Below are positions 35,486 through 44,600 of a stretch of DNA of 64,000 nucleotides, in pieces (within the stretch, counting starts at the first letter, position 1; the number at the start of each line of letters is the position of its first letter). Origin of the DNA: Terrabacter sp. Root181 (GTDB lineage Bacteria; Actinomycetota; Actinomycetes; Actinomycetales; Dermatophilaceae); assembly GCF_001428505.1 (NCBI RefSeq), contig NZ_LMHU01000005.1:434001-498000 (forward strand). The letters run 5' to 3'. The notes beneath the pieces are model-generated. The model was not told where the DNA came from. It did no database searches and saw nothing but the letters and a program-made list of their open reading frames with translations. The translations under genes were made by a program, and so were the position numbers.

Positions 35486-37210
35486 GTGACTGCACCGGCA
35501 ACGACGCCCACCCACCCCCTGCTCGACGCGCACGCGGGAGTCCTCGACGAGATCCGTCAGGCCCTGGCGAGCCGCAGCTGGTACTCCCGCTATCCCGAGT
35601 CGCCCAGCCCTCGCGTCTACGGCGAGTCCGCCGCCGCCGAGGGGCTGGCCGCCCACGAGGCGCACCTGGGCGGGGCGTATGCCGCCCTGTCGGGCCAGCC
35701 GACCGACGGCACCTTCGTGGGCAGCGAGGTGTCGCCCTACGGGCCGACGCTCGGCATCACCTACCCGGCGCTCGACGTCGACGCCGGTCTCGCGGCGGCC
35801 CGCGCAGCGATGCCGGCGTGGCGTGACGCGGGTCCGCAGGTGCGGGCCGCGGTCTGCGTCGAGATCGTCGACCGCATCAACAAGCGCAGCTTCGAGATCG
35901 CCAACGCCGTCATGCACACGTCCGGCCAGCCGTTCGTCATGTCGTTCCAGGCCGGTGGGCCGCATGCGCAGGACCGCGCCGTCGAGGCGGTCGCGGCCGG
36001 GCTCGTCGAGCAGGAGCGCGTGCCCGCGTCGGTCGTCTGGGAGAAGCCCGGTCGCGACCGCGAGGGCAACCCCGCGGCGACGCGGATGCAGAAGGACTAC
36101 CGCCTCGTCCCGCGCGGCGTGGCCCTCGTCATCGGCTGCAACACGTTCCCGACGTGGAACGCCTACCCCGGCATCTTCGCCTCGCTCGTCACCGGCAACC
36201 CCGTCGTCGTCAAGCCGCACCCGCGCGCCGTGCTGCCGCTCGCGATCTCGGTCGAGGTCGCCCGTGAAGTGCTCGCGGAGGCCGGTTTCGACCCGGCTCT
36301 GGTGCAGCTCGCCGCGGAGGCCGACGGCCAGGGGCTCGCCAAGACCCTCGCAGAGCGAGACGAGGTGGCGATCATCGACTACACCGGCGGCCCGACGTTC
36401 GGTGCCTGGCTCGAGCAGTCGGCGGCCGCGCACGGCAAGCTGGTCTACACCGAGAAGGCCGGCCTCAACTCGATCGTCGTCGACTCGACGGACGACCTGC
36501 GCGGGATGCTCGGCAACCTCGCCTTCAGCCTGACGCTCTACTCCGGCCAGATGTGCACGGCGCCGCAGAACCTCTACGTGCCCGAGAGCGGCGTCGACAC
36601 CGACGAGGGGCACCTGTCCTTCGACGAGTTCGGTGACCGGCTCGCCGGTGCCGTCGGTCGGCTCACAGGCGACGACGCCAAGGCCGTCGAGCTGCTCGGC
36701 GCCACGGTCAACGACCAGGTGCGTGGCAACGCCGACTCGCTCGCGTCCATCGCCGAGGACGCCGACGGCCGCGTCGTGCTCGACTCGCGGCGCGTCACGC
36801 ACCCGACGTGGTCCGATGCCGTCGTGCGCGCCCCGGGGCTCGTCGCCGTGGACGTGGCCCGTGAGGACGTCTACACGCAGGAGTGCTTCGGCCCGGTCGG
36901 CTTCCTCATCCGGACGGCCTCCACGGAGCAGTCGCTCGCGCAGCTCGCCGACACCGTGCGCGAGCACGGTGCCATGCCCGCGGCCGTCTACTCGACGAGC
37001 GACACCGTGCTGGACGCGGCGCGCGACGCGGCCGCCGAGGGCGGAGTCGCCCTGTCCGAGAACCTGACCGGGCAGGTCTTCGTCAACCAGACGGCCGCCT
37101 TCTCCGACTTCCACGGCACCGGTGCCAACCCGGCGGCGAACGCGGCCTACACCGACGCCGCCTACGTCGCGAACCGCTTCCGCGTCATCACGTCGCGCCG
37201 TCACGTCTGA
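35486..37210 (+). CDS. paaN: Phenylacetate degradation protein PaaN (aldehyde dehydrogenase fold)
   Basis: A 574-residue aldehyde-dehydrogenase-fold protein of the PaaN type. It lacks the C-terminal hydratase domain of PaaZ. In actinobacterial paa clusters PaaN is taken to handle the ring-opened aldehyde. Visible features: VPRGVALVIGCNTFPTWNAY (cofactor site), VVVKPHPRAVLPLAI, and the catalytic Cys in YSGQMCTAPQNLYV, with a Glu in VYTEKAGLNS. The GTG start is fixed by the 6-nt spacing to TAGCAT. An MFS gene follows 6 nt after the stop. Confidence 0.9.
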   Translation: MTAPATTPTHPLLDAHAGVLDEIRQALASRSWYSRYPESPSPRVYGESAAAEGLAAHEAHLGGAYAALSGQPTDGTFVGSEVSPYGPTLGITYPALDVDAGLAAARAAMPAWRDAGPQVRAAVCVEIVDRINKRSFEIANAVMHTSGQPFVMSFQAGGPHAQDRAVEAVAAGLVEQERVPASVVWEKPGRDREGNPAATRMQKDYRLVPRGVALVIGCNTFPTWNAYPGIFASLVTGNPVVVKPHPRAVLPLAISVEVAREVLAEAGFDPALVQLAAEADGQGLAKTLAERDEVAIIDYTGGPTFGAWLEQSAAAHGKLVYTEKAGLNSIVVDSTDDLRGMLGNLAFSLTLYSGQMCTAPQNLYVPESGVDTDEGHLSFDEFGDRLAGAVGRLTGDDAKAVELLGATVNDQVRGNADSLASIAEDADGRVVLDSRRVTHPTWSDAVVRAPGLVAVDVAREDVYTQECFGPVGFLIRTASTEQSLAQLADTVREHGAMPAAVYSTSDTVLDAARDAAAEGGVALSENLTGQVFVNQTAAFSDFHGTGANPAANAAYTDAAYVANRFRVITSRRHV

Positions 37211-37216
37211 GGCGCC

Positions 37217-38623
37217 GTGGTCCTCGCTCCAGCTCAGCTCGACCGGGCGACCTTGCAACGCAAGGTGGTTCGGACTCTCGTCGGGTCGCAGATCCTCAGC
37301 GGCGTCGGCATGGCGTGCGGCATCGCCGTCGGCGCGCTCCTCGCCGAGGACCTCAGCGGCACCGAGGCGCTCGCCGGCGTCGGCACGACCGCCCAGGTGC
37401 TCGGCACCGCGCTGCTGACGATCCCCGTCGCCCGCGCGACGGCCGCCAAGGGGCGTCGGGTCGGCCTCCGGTGGGGTCTGGCCGTGGCCTTCGTGGGTGC
37501 CGCTCTCGTGATCGTGGCCGCCGTGCTGCGGTCGTTCCCGCTCTTCGTCGTCGGCATGTTCCTCTTCGGCGGCGGGACGACGGCCAACAACCAGACGAGG
37601 TATGCCGCGGCCGACCTGGCCGCCCCGGCCCGCCGGGGGCGCGACCTGTCGATCGTCGTGTGGGCCACGACGATCGGCTCGGTGGTCGGGCCGAACCTCG
37701 TCGGACCGGGCAAGGCGCTGGCTCACGCCCTCGGGCTGCCCGAGCTGGCGGGGACCTTCCTCTTCTCGCTCGTCGGCTTCGTGCTGGCCTGGCTCGTCGT
37801 CGACCGGCTGCTGCGTCCTGACCCGCTCCTCACGGCCCGTGCCCTCGACGCCGTAGCCCGCGAGGAGAGCCGGCGAGCCGCGGCCGCAGAGCGGACGGCT
37901 GAGCGGAGGGGTGAGCGGACGGCCCAGCCGACGGCTGAGGCGGGTCCTGCTCGTCGGGTCCAGCCGGTCGACGTCGTGGCCGACCCCGCGTCCGGCGGCG
38001 TGGCCGACGTGCCCAACCACGACGGGTCGATGCGCCGTGGCCTGTCCGTCGTGCGCACGAACCCTCGCGCCCTGCAGGCGATGCTCATCATGGCCCTGGG
38101 CCACCTCGTCATGGTGAGCGTCATGGTGATGACCCCGATCCACATGAAGCACGGGCACGCCGAGCTCGAGGTCATCGGCTTCGTCATCTCGATCCACATC
38201 CTCGGGATGTTCGCGCTGTCTCCGCTCGTGGGCGCGGCCGTCGACCGCTGGAGTCCTGCACCCGTCGCGATGACCGGCGGTGTGGTCCTCACGCTCGCGT
38301 CGCTGCTCGCGTCGCGCTCGCAGGCCGGCTGGTCCGGCCTGCTGCTCGTCGCGCTCTTCCTGCTCGGCGTGGGCTGGTCGTGCACGCTCGTCTCGGGCTC
38401 GACCCTGCTGACCTCGGTGGTGACGACCGACGAGCGGCCCGCGACGCAAGGCCTCGCCGACGTGCTCATGGGTCTCGCCGGGGCCGGGGGTGGCGTGGCA
38501 GCCGGCATCGTCGTCGGCTCGCTCGGCTACTCCGCTCTCGCCACCGGGTCAGCCGCCGTCGGCGTCGTGATCCTCGTCGTCGGCGCGGCGCGTGTGAGGC
38601 GCTCCGGAGTCGACATCGACTGA
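37217..38623 (+). CDS. MFS transporter downstream of paaN
   Basis: A 468-residue membrane protein with about twelve hydrophobic segments and a long charged central loop (about residues 205-275, rich in Arg, Ala and Glu: RREESRRAAA-like). It starts on GTG 6 nt after paaN, so the two probably form an operon, and an aromatic acid could be its substrate; no substrate motif is visible. The convergent TetR gene begins about 90 nt past its end. Confidence 0.82.
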   Translation: MVLAPAQLDRATLQRKVVRTLVGSQILSGVGMACGIAVGALLAEDLSGTEALAGVGTTAQVLGTALLTIPVARATAAKGRRVGLRWGLAVAFVGAALVIVAAVLRSFPLFVVGMFLFGGGTTANNQTRYAAADLAAPARRGRDLSIVVWATTIGSVVGPNLVGPGKALAHALGLPELAGTFLFSLVGFVLAWLVVDRLLRPDPLLTARALDAVAREESRRAAAAERTAERRGERTAQPTAEAGPARRVQPVDVVADPASGGVADVPNHDGSMRRGLSVVRTNPRALQAMLIMALGHLVMVSVMVMTPIHMKHGHAELEVIGFVISIHILGMFALSPLVGAAVDRWSPAPVAMTGGVVLTLASLLASRSQAGWSGLLLVALFLLGVGWSCTLVSGSTLLTSVVTTDERPATQGLADVLMGLAGAGGGVAAGIVVGSLGYSALATGSAAVGVVILVVGAARVRRSGVDID

Positions 38624-38715
38624 TCAGCGTCCCCAGCGGCCCGGGACCCCTCGAGCAGGCAGCGGAGTGCGTCGTGGACGGGGCCCCGGCGGGCGACGGG
38701 CGGACTACTCGGGCC

Positions 38716-39297
38716 TCACCCGAGCACCGTCTCGATCAGCGTCGGCACGTCGTCGGGACGGTAGGGCGCGTCGGTCATGACCCGGGAGTAGACGATGGCG
38801 CCGGCCAGGGCGACGGCGGCGGTGCCGGGGTCGACCCTCGCGGGGAAGCTCCCGTCCGCCACGCCGTCGGCGATGGCCTGCACGAGTGCCTGCCGCCGCG
38901 TCGCGGCGTAGGCGTGGTGGAAGGCGCGCACGTGCTCGTCGTGCTCGGCTGCCTCGATCAGCGCCGGGGTGCAGCCCGTGATCGCGGGGTCCGCGAAGGC
39001 CGCGGAGAGGTGGCGGAGCAGCCGGTCGACCCGGTCGAGCGGCGACGCCGGAACGAGAGCGGCGTCGCCGGGGGGCTGGACGTTCAGGGTCTCCAGGGCG
39101 TCGGCGACCAGCGCGAGCTTGCCGGGCCAGTGGCGGTAGATGGTGCTCTTGGCCACGCCGCTGCGCTTGGCCACCGACTCGATCGTGAAGGCCCCGTAGC
39201 CGCGTGCTGCGAGCTCCGCCAGCGCCTCCCGCTTGACCAGCTCGTGGGTGCGCTCGATGCGCGGATCCGGCGCTCGAGCCGGGCGTTCGCTGGTCAC
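38716..39297 (-). CDS. TetR-family repressor, divergent from a VOC gene
   Basis: A 193-residue regulator. The N-terminal helix-turn-helix reads FTIESVAKRSGVAKSTIYRH, followed by WPGKLALVADAL; the C-terminal ligand domain is of the TetR_C_11-like kind. The GTG start has TACGAT 7 nt upstream. A perfect 17-bp palindrome (39317-39333) lies between it and the VOC gene and overlaps its own promoter, so it most likely represses itself and the VOC gene. Ligand unknown. Confidence 0.9.
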   Translation of the reverse strand: MTSERPARAPDPRIERTHELVKREALAELAARGYGAFTIESVAKRSGVAKSTIYRHWPGKLALVADALETLNVQPPGDAALVPASPLDRVDRLLRHLSAAFADPAITGCTPALIEAAEHDEHVRAFHHAYAATRRQALVQAIADGVADGSFPARVDPGTAAVALAGAIVYSRVMTDAPYRPDDVPTLIETVLG

Positions 39298-39304
39298 GCA
39301 CCCA

Positions 39305-39310
39305 ATCGTA
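39305..39310 (-). promoter_or_regulatory. -10 element of the TetR gene
   Basis: TACGAT on the minus strand ends 7 nt before the GTG start. The operator at 39317-39333 covers the region where its -35 would lie. Confidence 0.4.
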
Positions 39311-39316
39311 CGCTGT

Positions 39317-39333
39317 CGTTTCACTGTGAAACG
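39317..39333. promoter_or_regulatory. TetR operator
   Basis: CGTTTCACTGTGAAACG is a perfect palindrome (8-bp arms, one central T). It lies between the divergent TetR and VOC genes, 6 bp before the VOC -35, and is AT-rich compared with its surroundings. Confidence 0.75.
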
Positions 39334-39339
39334 CAACCG

Positions 39340-39368
39340 TTGCACAAGTGGGCGGGGCGGCGTAGCGT
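39340..39368 (+). promoter_or_regulatory. Promoter of the VOC gene
   Basis: TTGCAC (39340-39345), 17-nt spacer, TAGCGT (39363-39368). The leader to the ATG at 39412 holds GGACGGAGG as ribosome-binding site. Confidence 0.6.
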
Positions 39369-39411
39369 CGTCTGGGTCAGGGCATTCGACCTGAGGACGG
39401 AGGCGAGAGTT

Positions 39412-39792
39412 ATGGCCGTCGGGGTGCGCTACATCGTCGACGACGTCGCGGCCGCCGTGGAGTTCTACACCGGGCTCCTGGGGTTCGACGTCGAGATGGG
39501 TCCGTTGCCGGGTTTCGCCATTCTTGGGCGGGACGACCTGCGTCTCCTGCTCAACCAGCCCGGCGCCGGCGGGGCCGGGCACGCGGGAGAGCAGCCCGGA
39601 GCCCCACCGTCCCCGGGCGGGTGGAGCCGGTTCCAGCTCGTGACCGAGGACCTCGACGCGGAGGTCGACCGGCTGCGCGGGGCGGGCGCGACGTTCCGAG
39701 GCGCCGTGGCCGAGGGAGCCGGGGGGCGCCAGATCCTCGTGGAGGACCCGTCCGGCAACCCGGTCGAGCTGTTCGAGCCGGCCCGGAGGTGA
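39412..39792 (+). CDS. VOC (glyoxalase-fold) protein controlled by TetR
   Basis: A 126-residue single-chain VOC protein: VGVRYIVDDVAAAVEFYTG, LLGFDVEM, and a closing ILVEDPSGNPVELFEP with the typical metal-binding Glu. Such proteins include glyoxalases, dioxygenases and antibiotic-binding proteins, so the activity is open. A TetR repressor with a palindromic operator controls its promoter, which suggests induction by a small toxic compound. Confidence 0.85.
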   Translation: MAVGVRYIVDDVAAAVEFYTGLLGFDVEMGPLPGFAILGRDDLRLLLNQPGAGGAGHAGEQPGAPPSPGGWSRFQLVTEDLDAEVDRLRGAGATFRGAVAEGAGGRQILVEDPSGNPVELFEPARR

Positions 39793-39816
39793 GCGAGCGG
39801 GGCGCCGCGACCGACG

Positions 39817-40197
39817 TCAGACGAGCAGGGTCAGCACCAGGCCGACGAGCGGCAACGTGCCCTGGGTCAGCGCGGCGCGCAGGTAGCGCCGCCCCGTCGT
39901 GACGAGGACGGCCGCGGCGGCGACCATCGAGCCCGTGCAGAAGAGGGCGAGCGTTCGACCGGCCGTGTCGTGGTCGGTCCACCAGAGCACCAGCCCGAGC
40001 GCCGCGCCGATGCCGAGGAAGAGGTTGTAGAAGCCCTGGTTGTACGCCATCGGCCGGGTCACGTCGGCGGCCGCCTGGTCGGCGACGCCGAAGCGCTTCC
40101 ACACCTCAGGCCGGGTCCAGCCGACGCTCTCCATCCAGAAGATGAAGAAGTGCAGGAGTGCGGCCAGCCCGACGAACACGCTCGCGGCGATCTTCAT
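39817..40197 (-). CDS. DUF1304 membrane protein
   Basis: A 126-residue protein with four membrane helices (ASVFVGLAALLHFFIFWME, FYNLFLGIGAALGLVLWW, ALFCTGSMVAAAAVLVTT, LPLVGLVLTLLV). The MAYNQGFYNLFL stretch is the DUF1304 hallmark. Function is unknown. The ATG at 40197 is fixed by TACGAT exactly 6 nt upstream; the extended frame to 40248 is not needed. It converges on the VOC gene with 24 nt between stops. Confidence 0.82.
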   Translation of the reverse strand: MKIAASVFVGLAALLHFFIFWMESVGWTRPEVWKRFGVADQAAADVTRPMAYNQGFYNLFLGIGAALGLVLWWTDHDTAGRTLALFCTGSMVAAAAVLVTTGRRYLRAALTQGTLPLVGLVLTLLV

Positions 40198-40203
40198 GAT
40201 CGG

Positions 40204-40209
40204 ATCGTA
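40204..40209 (-). promoter_or_regulatory. -10 element for a leaderless DUF1304 mRNA
   Basis: TACGAT ends exactly 6 nt before the ATG. Confidence 0.45.
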
Positions 40210-40284
40210 GGGCCACGTCGTGTGTCCCGGTGGCCCCATCTGTCCCATCCGTGTGACAGCGGGGCGACTCGACGGGCCAGAGGG

Positions 40285-43278
40285 TCAGGCGGTGATGCGC
40301 AGGGTGCTCGTGCGGTCGGGCTTGACGAGCACCTCGATGCGGTCGGCGACCCGCGACTTCAGCTCGGTGACGTGGCTGACGATGCCGACGGTGCGGCCGC
40401 CCTCGCGCAGCCCCTCGAGCGTGTGCATGACGTCGTCGAGGACGTCGGGGTCGAGCGTGCCGAAGCCCTCGTCGACGAAGAGCGTGCCGAGGTCGACGCC
40501 GCCGGACTCGGCCCGCACGACCTCGGCGAGGGCGAGGGCGAGCGACAGCGAGACGTAGAAGGTCTCGCCGCCCGACAGCGTGCCGACCTCGCGGACCTGG
40601 TTGGTGTGCATGTCGTGGACGCGCACGCCGAGGCCCGACTTGGCGTTGCCCTTCTTGGCGTCCGTGTGCTCGAGCGTGTAGCGACCGCCGGAGAAGCGCC
40701 CGAGCTCGGTGTTGGCGGCCGAGAGCACCTCGGTGAAGCGGCGGATCAGGACGTACTTCGCGAGGTCGAGGTTGAGCTGGTTGTCGCCGTTGCCCGCGAC
40801 GAGCTGGCCGACCCGCACGGCGTCGGCGGTCTCGGCGATGACGGCGGCGTTGCGTGCCATCGCGTCACGGATGTCGGTGACCCGTCGCTTGGTGCGCGTC
40901 ACCTGGTCCCGGAGGCTGCCGTGCTCGTTGCTCGCTGCCTCCATGTCCTTCTTGGCCGCAGCGGCGAGGGCCTCGAGCTGCTCGATGTCGTCGAAGAGGG
41001 CGTCGAGCTGCACGTCGGCGAGCTCGGGCCCGGTGAGCCCGGCGCGCACCTGGGTGCAGGCCCGCTCGAACTCGGCGATCTCGCGCGTCTTGGCGTTGAT
41101 CCACTCGGCGCCGCGGTCGGCCGCCATCCACTCGGCGACGTCGGCGAAGCCGAACTGAGCCAGGTCGGCGTCGCGCGCCGCGGTGTCCTCGGCCACGGAC
41201 GAGGCAGCGACGTCGCGCTGGCCGAGCGCGTCGACGAGCGCGTCGAGTCGGGCCGCGTCGGCGACGAGGGCATCGCGTCGGGCCGTGACGCTGGGGTGGC
41301 CGTCGCGCGCCTGCTCGACGACCGCCGTCTCCTCGGTGATGCGGCCGTCGAGGTCGACGACGGACTGCTCGACCCGAGCGAGGTCGGCGCCCAGCCGACC
41401 CGCCTCGGCCGAGAGCGTGTCGACGCGGTCGCGCAGCTCGGCCACGCGCGCCACCCCGGCCTCGACGTCGGCTCGGGCCTGCACCGACGCAGCGAGCTCA
41501 CGCGCGGCCGCTTCGGCCTGGGATCGGGCCGTGGCCACGTCGAGCCCGTCGCAGCGTGCCGCGAGCTCGCGCACCTCGGACCGGAGGGCACCGAGCGCCT
41601 CGGCCGCTCGGCCGGACTGCTCGCGCAGCCCGACGACGCGGGACTCCTCGGCCTCGATCTGCTCGGGAGTGACCGCGTCGAGCGTCCGGTGAGCCGGTGA
41701 CGGGTGCTCGACCGAGCCGCACACCGGGCACGGGTCGCCCTCGACGAGCGAGAGCCCGAGCTCGCCGGCGATGCCGTCGATGCGGGCCCGACGCAGCTCG
41801 GCCAGCGAGGTCTCGGCCGACGCCACGGTCCCGAGTGCCTCGGTCGCGGCGGACTCCGCCCGGGGCACCCGGGCGCTCGCGGCCGTGTGGGCCACCGCCG
41901 CCTCGAGCCGACCCCTGGCCCGCTCACCCTCGGCGGCGCGCCCGTCGAGCAGCGCCGCGAGCCGGCGTGCCTCGGTGAGCGCCTCCTCGTGCGTCGTGAT
42001 CGTGACGGGGAGCGCCTCGAGCTCGGTCGTCACCGACGCCACCGACCGGCGTAGGCCGTCGAGCCCCTCACGCCGTCGCGCCAGCTCGGCGATGCGGCCG
42101 GCCAGGGCACTCTCGAGGGTGATGGCCCCGGTGAGGGAGCCGACGACCTCGCGGGCCTGCGCGGCGGCCTCGCGCAGCGCGGCCGGTCCGCGGTCGCGCA
42201 GGCCCGGGTCGACGCGGGCGCGGGCCTGGGCCAGGGCCGCCTCGGCGCGCTTGAGCGTCGCCTCGGACAGGGCCAGGGTGCGCATGGCACCGGCGACGGG
42301 ACGTGCCTGGCGCGCCCGCGCCACCTCGTCGCCGAGCTGCTGGAAGGTCACCGCCTGCTTGCCGAGGTCGTGCTCCTGCTGCTGGAGCAGGAGCAGCCGC
42401 TCGCGGCGCTGCATGCGCAGCCGGGCGTCGCTGACCATGTCGGCCATCTGTTTGTGGGTCTCGATGGCCTCGCGGCTCGCCTTGCCCGCGTGCCGCTCGC
42501 GGGTCGTCAGCTCGTCGACGACCTGGGCCAGCTCGGCGTCGAGGGCCTCGGGCGTCGTGCGGCTCAGGGCCTCGAGCTCGTCGCGTCGCGACGTCTCGAG
42601 GCCGGCCGACACCGCGAGCGCGTGCATCGCGAGGCGGATCTCGTCGACCGCGGACTGACGGCGGGCCTGGGCGGCCCGCCCGGCCTCGACGATCTCGTCC
42701 TGGACCCGGCGGAAGAACGCCGTGCCGAAGACCTTCTCGAGGAGCTTGCCCTTGTCCTCGGACCGGGCACGCAGGAACGTCGCGAACTCGCCCTGCGGCA
42801 GGATCACGGTCTGCACGAACTGGTCGCGCGTGAGCCCGACGGCGCGGGTGATCTCGTCGTCGCAGTCGCCGATGTTGGTCGAGAGCAGCTCGCCGCCCTC
42901 GAGGTCGTCGGGTGTCTGGAGGCGCCAGAGCTTGATGGTCGGCTGCTGCACCGTGGTGCCCTCGCCGCGCGACTTGGGCCGCTCGAAGCGGGGGGTGCGC
43001 TGGACGCGGTAGAGACCCGACTGCGTCTCGAAGACGAGCACGACCACCGGCACGGTGCGCGGGTCGGCGTGGTGGGAGTGGATGCGCTCGACGTCGGCCG
43101 AGGCCTGGGCCACCTTGCCGTAGAGCGCGAAGGTGATGGCGTCGATGATGGTCGACTTGCCCGAGCCGGTGGGCCCCTCGAGCAGGAAGAGTCCGGCGCG
43201 CCCGACGGTGGTGAAGTCGATGACCTCGGTGCCGGCATACGGCCCGATGGCGGTCATGGACAGGTGGTGCAGCTGCAC
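40285..43278 (-). CDS. sbcC: Exonuclease subunit SbcC
   Basis: A 997-residue SMC-like ATPase. Walker A GPTGSGKSTIIDAI lies near residue 36; two long coiled coils flank the zinc hook CPVC near 518; the C-terminal half holds the signature LSGGETFYVSLSLALALAE and Walker B LGTLFVDEGFGTLD. With SbcD it opens and trims DNA hairpins and palindromes, which matters in a genome that carries as many palindromes as this one. GTG start; the sbcD stop ends 1 nt before it. Confidence 0.95.
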   Translation of the reverse strand: MQLHHLSMTAIGPYAGTEVIDFTTVGRAGLFLLEGPTGSGKSTIIDAITFALYGKVAQASADVERIHSHHADPRTVPVVVLVFETQSGLYRVQRTPRFERPKSRGEGTTVQQPTIKLWRLQTPDDLEGGELLSTNIGDCDDEITRAVGLTRDQFVQTVILPQGEFATFLRARSEDKGKLLEKVFGTAFFRRVQDEIVEAGRAAQARRQSAVDEIRLAMHALAVSAGLETSRRDELEALSRTTPEALDAELAQVVDELTTRERHAGKASREAIETHKQMADMVSDARLRMQRRERLLLLQQQEHDLGKQAVTFQQLGDEVARARQARPVAGAMRTLALSEATLKRAEAALAQARARVDPGLRDRGPAALREAAAQAREVVGSLTGAITLESALAGRIAELARRREGLDGLRRSVASVTTELEALPVTITTHEEALTEARRLAALLDGRAAEGERARGRLEAAVAHTAASARVPRAESAATEALGTVASAETSLAELRRARIDGIAGELGLSLVEGDPCPVCGSVEHPSPAHRTLDAVTPEQIEAEESRVVGLREQSGRAAEALGALRSEVRELAARCDGLDVATARSQAEAAARELAASVQARADVEAGVARVAELRDRVDTLSAEAGRLGADLARVEQSVVDLDGRITEETAVVEQARDGHPSVTARRDALVADAARLDALVDALGQRDVAASSVAEDTAARDADLAQFGFADVAEWMAADRGAEWINAKTREIAEFERACTQVRAGLTGPELADVQLDALFDDIEQLEALAAAAKKDMEAASNEHGSLRDQVTRTKRRVTDIRDAMARNAAVIAETADAVRVGQLVAGNGDNQLNLDLAKYVLIRRFTEVLSAANTELGRFSGGRYTLEHTDAKKGNAKSGLGVRVHDMHTNQVREVGTLSGGETFYVSLSLALALAEVVRAESGGVDLGTLFVDEGFGTLDPDVLDDVMHTLEGLREGGRTVGIVSHVTELKSRVADRIEVLVKPDRTSTLRITA

Positions 43279-43279
43279 G

Positions 43280-44476
43280 TCACGCCACCTCCTGCGACTC
43301 GGCCCGGTGCTGGGCCTTCACGGCGGCCTCGAAGCCGGCCTCGAAGACGTCGACCTCGCCGCCGCTCGCCTCGGTCTTGGTGACGTAGGCGATGAAGTCG
43401 GAGCCGAGCTCACGCGGGTCGCGCTCGCTGACGACGGTCGTGCCCCCGCGGCCGCGGTCGATCGCGCCATCGGGCTCGTGGAAGACCTGCAGGGCGTGCG
43501 GGAAGCGGGACTTGAGGCGGTCCATGAGGGAGTCCGGACGCACCCGGTCGGTGACCGTGACCCGCACCCACGCGTCCTCGGCGCCGGCGTAGGTAGCCGA
43601 CTCGAGCAACTCGTCGAGGCGCCCGCGCAGGGTCGCCATGGCGCGGGGCTGCACGATCTCGACCGGGGTCACGCGTGCCGGGCCGGACGTGTCGAGGTCG
43701 ACCAGGAGCACGACCTTCTCGTGGTCCTGCTCTGAGAAGGAGTAGCGCAGCGGTGAGCCGGAGTAGCGCACGACCGACCCCTTGGCGGACTCCGGCGCCT
43801 GCGGGCCGTGGAGGTGTCCCAGCGCGGCGTAGTCGAGGCCGTCGAAGACCGTGCCGGCCACCCGGTCGACACCCCCGACCATGATCGAGCGCTCGGAGTC
43901 GCTCGGCTCGGCGCCGGCGACGAACGCGTGGGCCAGCACGACCGACCGGACTCCGGGCCGCTCGGCGAGGTCGGCGCGGATGCGGTCGCACGCCGCTCCG
44001 ACGACGGCCTGGTGCGACCGCGGCAGCGGCTCTCCACCGCCCGCCAGTGCCACCCGCGCGTGGTCGGGGTCGAGGTAGGGGATGCCGTAGACCGCGGCCC
44101 GCACCCCGTCGCTGCCCTCGAGCTGGACCGGCAGGTCGAGCTGGCCGAGGTCGGTGACCATGCGGATGCTGTCGCGGAAGAGGCCCGCTCCGTAGCCGAG
44201 CCGGATCGCCGAGTCGTGGTTGCCCGACGTGATGACGACGGTGGTGACGGCCGACAGGCGCGAGAGGGTCCACTCGAACAGCTGCACCGACTCCACGGGA
44301 GGCACGCCGCGGTCGTAGACGTCGCCCGCGACGAGCACGGCGTCGATCGGGATGCCGTCGGGAGGGTCCTCGACGAGCTCGCAGATGCGCTCGAGCACGG
44401 CCGACTGCGCCTCGTGGAGGTTCACGCCGTGGAGCGTGCGACCGAGGTGCCAGTCGGAGGTGTGGAGCAACCGCAT
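43280..44476 (-). CDS. sbcD: Exonuclease subunit SbcD
   Basis: A 398-residue Mre11-type nuclease. All metallophosphoesterase motifs are visible: LHTSDWHLGR at residues 3-12, AGDVYDRGVPP, SGNHDS, HAFVAG and GHLHGPQ. It cuts DNA ends in a complex with SbcC, encoded directly downstream. ATG at 44476 is chosen because the first motif then sits at its usual place and TACCGT lies exactly 6 nt upstream. Confidence 0.95.
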   Translation of the reverse strand: MRLLHTSDWHLGRTLHGVNLHEAQSAVLERICELVEDPPDGIPIDAVLVAGDVYDRGVPPVESVQLFEWTLSRLSAVTTVVITSGNHDSAIRLGYGAGLFRDSIRMVTDLGQLDLPVQLEGSDGVRAAVYGIPYLDPDHARVALAGGGEPLPRSHQAVVGAACDRIRADLAERPGVRSVVLAHAFVAGAEPSDSERSIMVGGVDRVAGTVFDGLDYAALGHLHGPQAPESAKGSVVRYSGSPLRYSFSEQDHEKVVLLVDLDTSGPARVTPVEIVQPRAMATLRGRLDELLESATYAGAEDAWVRVTVTDRVRPDSLMDRLKSRFPHALQVFHEPDGAIDRGRGGTTVVSERDPRELGSDFIAYVTKTEASGGEVDVFEAGFEAAVKAQHRAESQEVA

Positions 44477-44482
44477 GCCACG

Positions 44483-44488
44483 ACGGTA
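44483..44488 (-). promoter_or_regulatory. -10 element for leaderless sbcDC mRNA
   Basis: TACCGT ends exactly 6 nt before the sbcD ATG. The divergent reductase gene has the same hexamer at the same distance. Confidence 0.5.
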
Positions 44489-44588
44489 GGACCCTGCGCC
44501 CACACCCTCGCCACCGACACCCCGACGGCCCCCGCGCCCGTCGCCGAGCGGTTGTGCGTGAGCGCCCGCGACCGTCGGCGCGGACCCC

Positions 44589-44594
44589 TACCGT
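44589..44594 (+). promoter_or_regulatory. -10 element of the RibD-C reductase gene
   Basis: TACCGT ends exactly 6 nt before the ATG at 44601; leaderless geometry. Confidence 0.5.
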
Positions 44595-44600
44595 GGTCGG

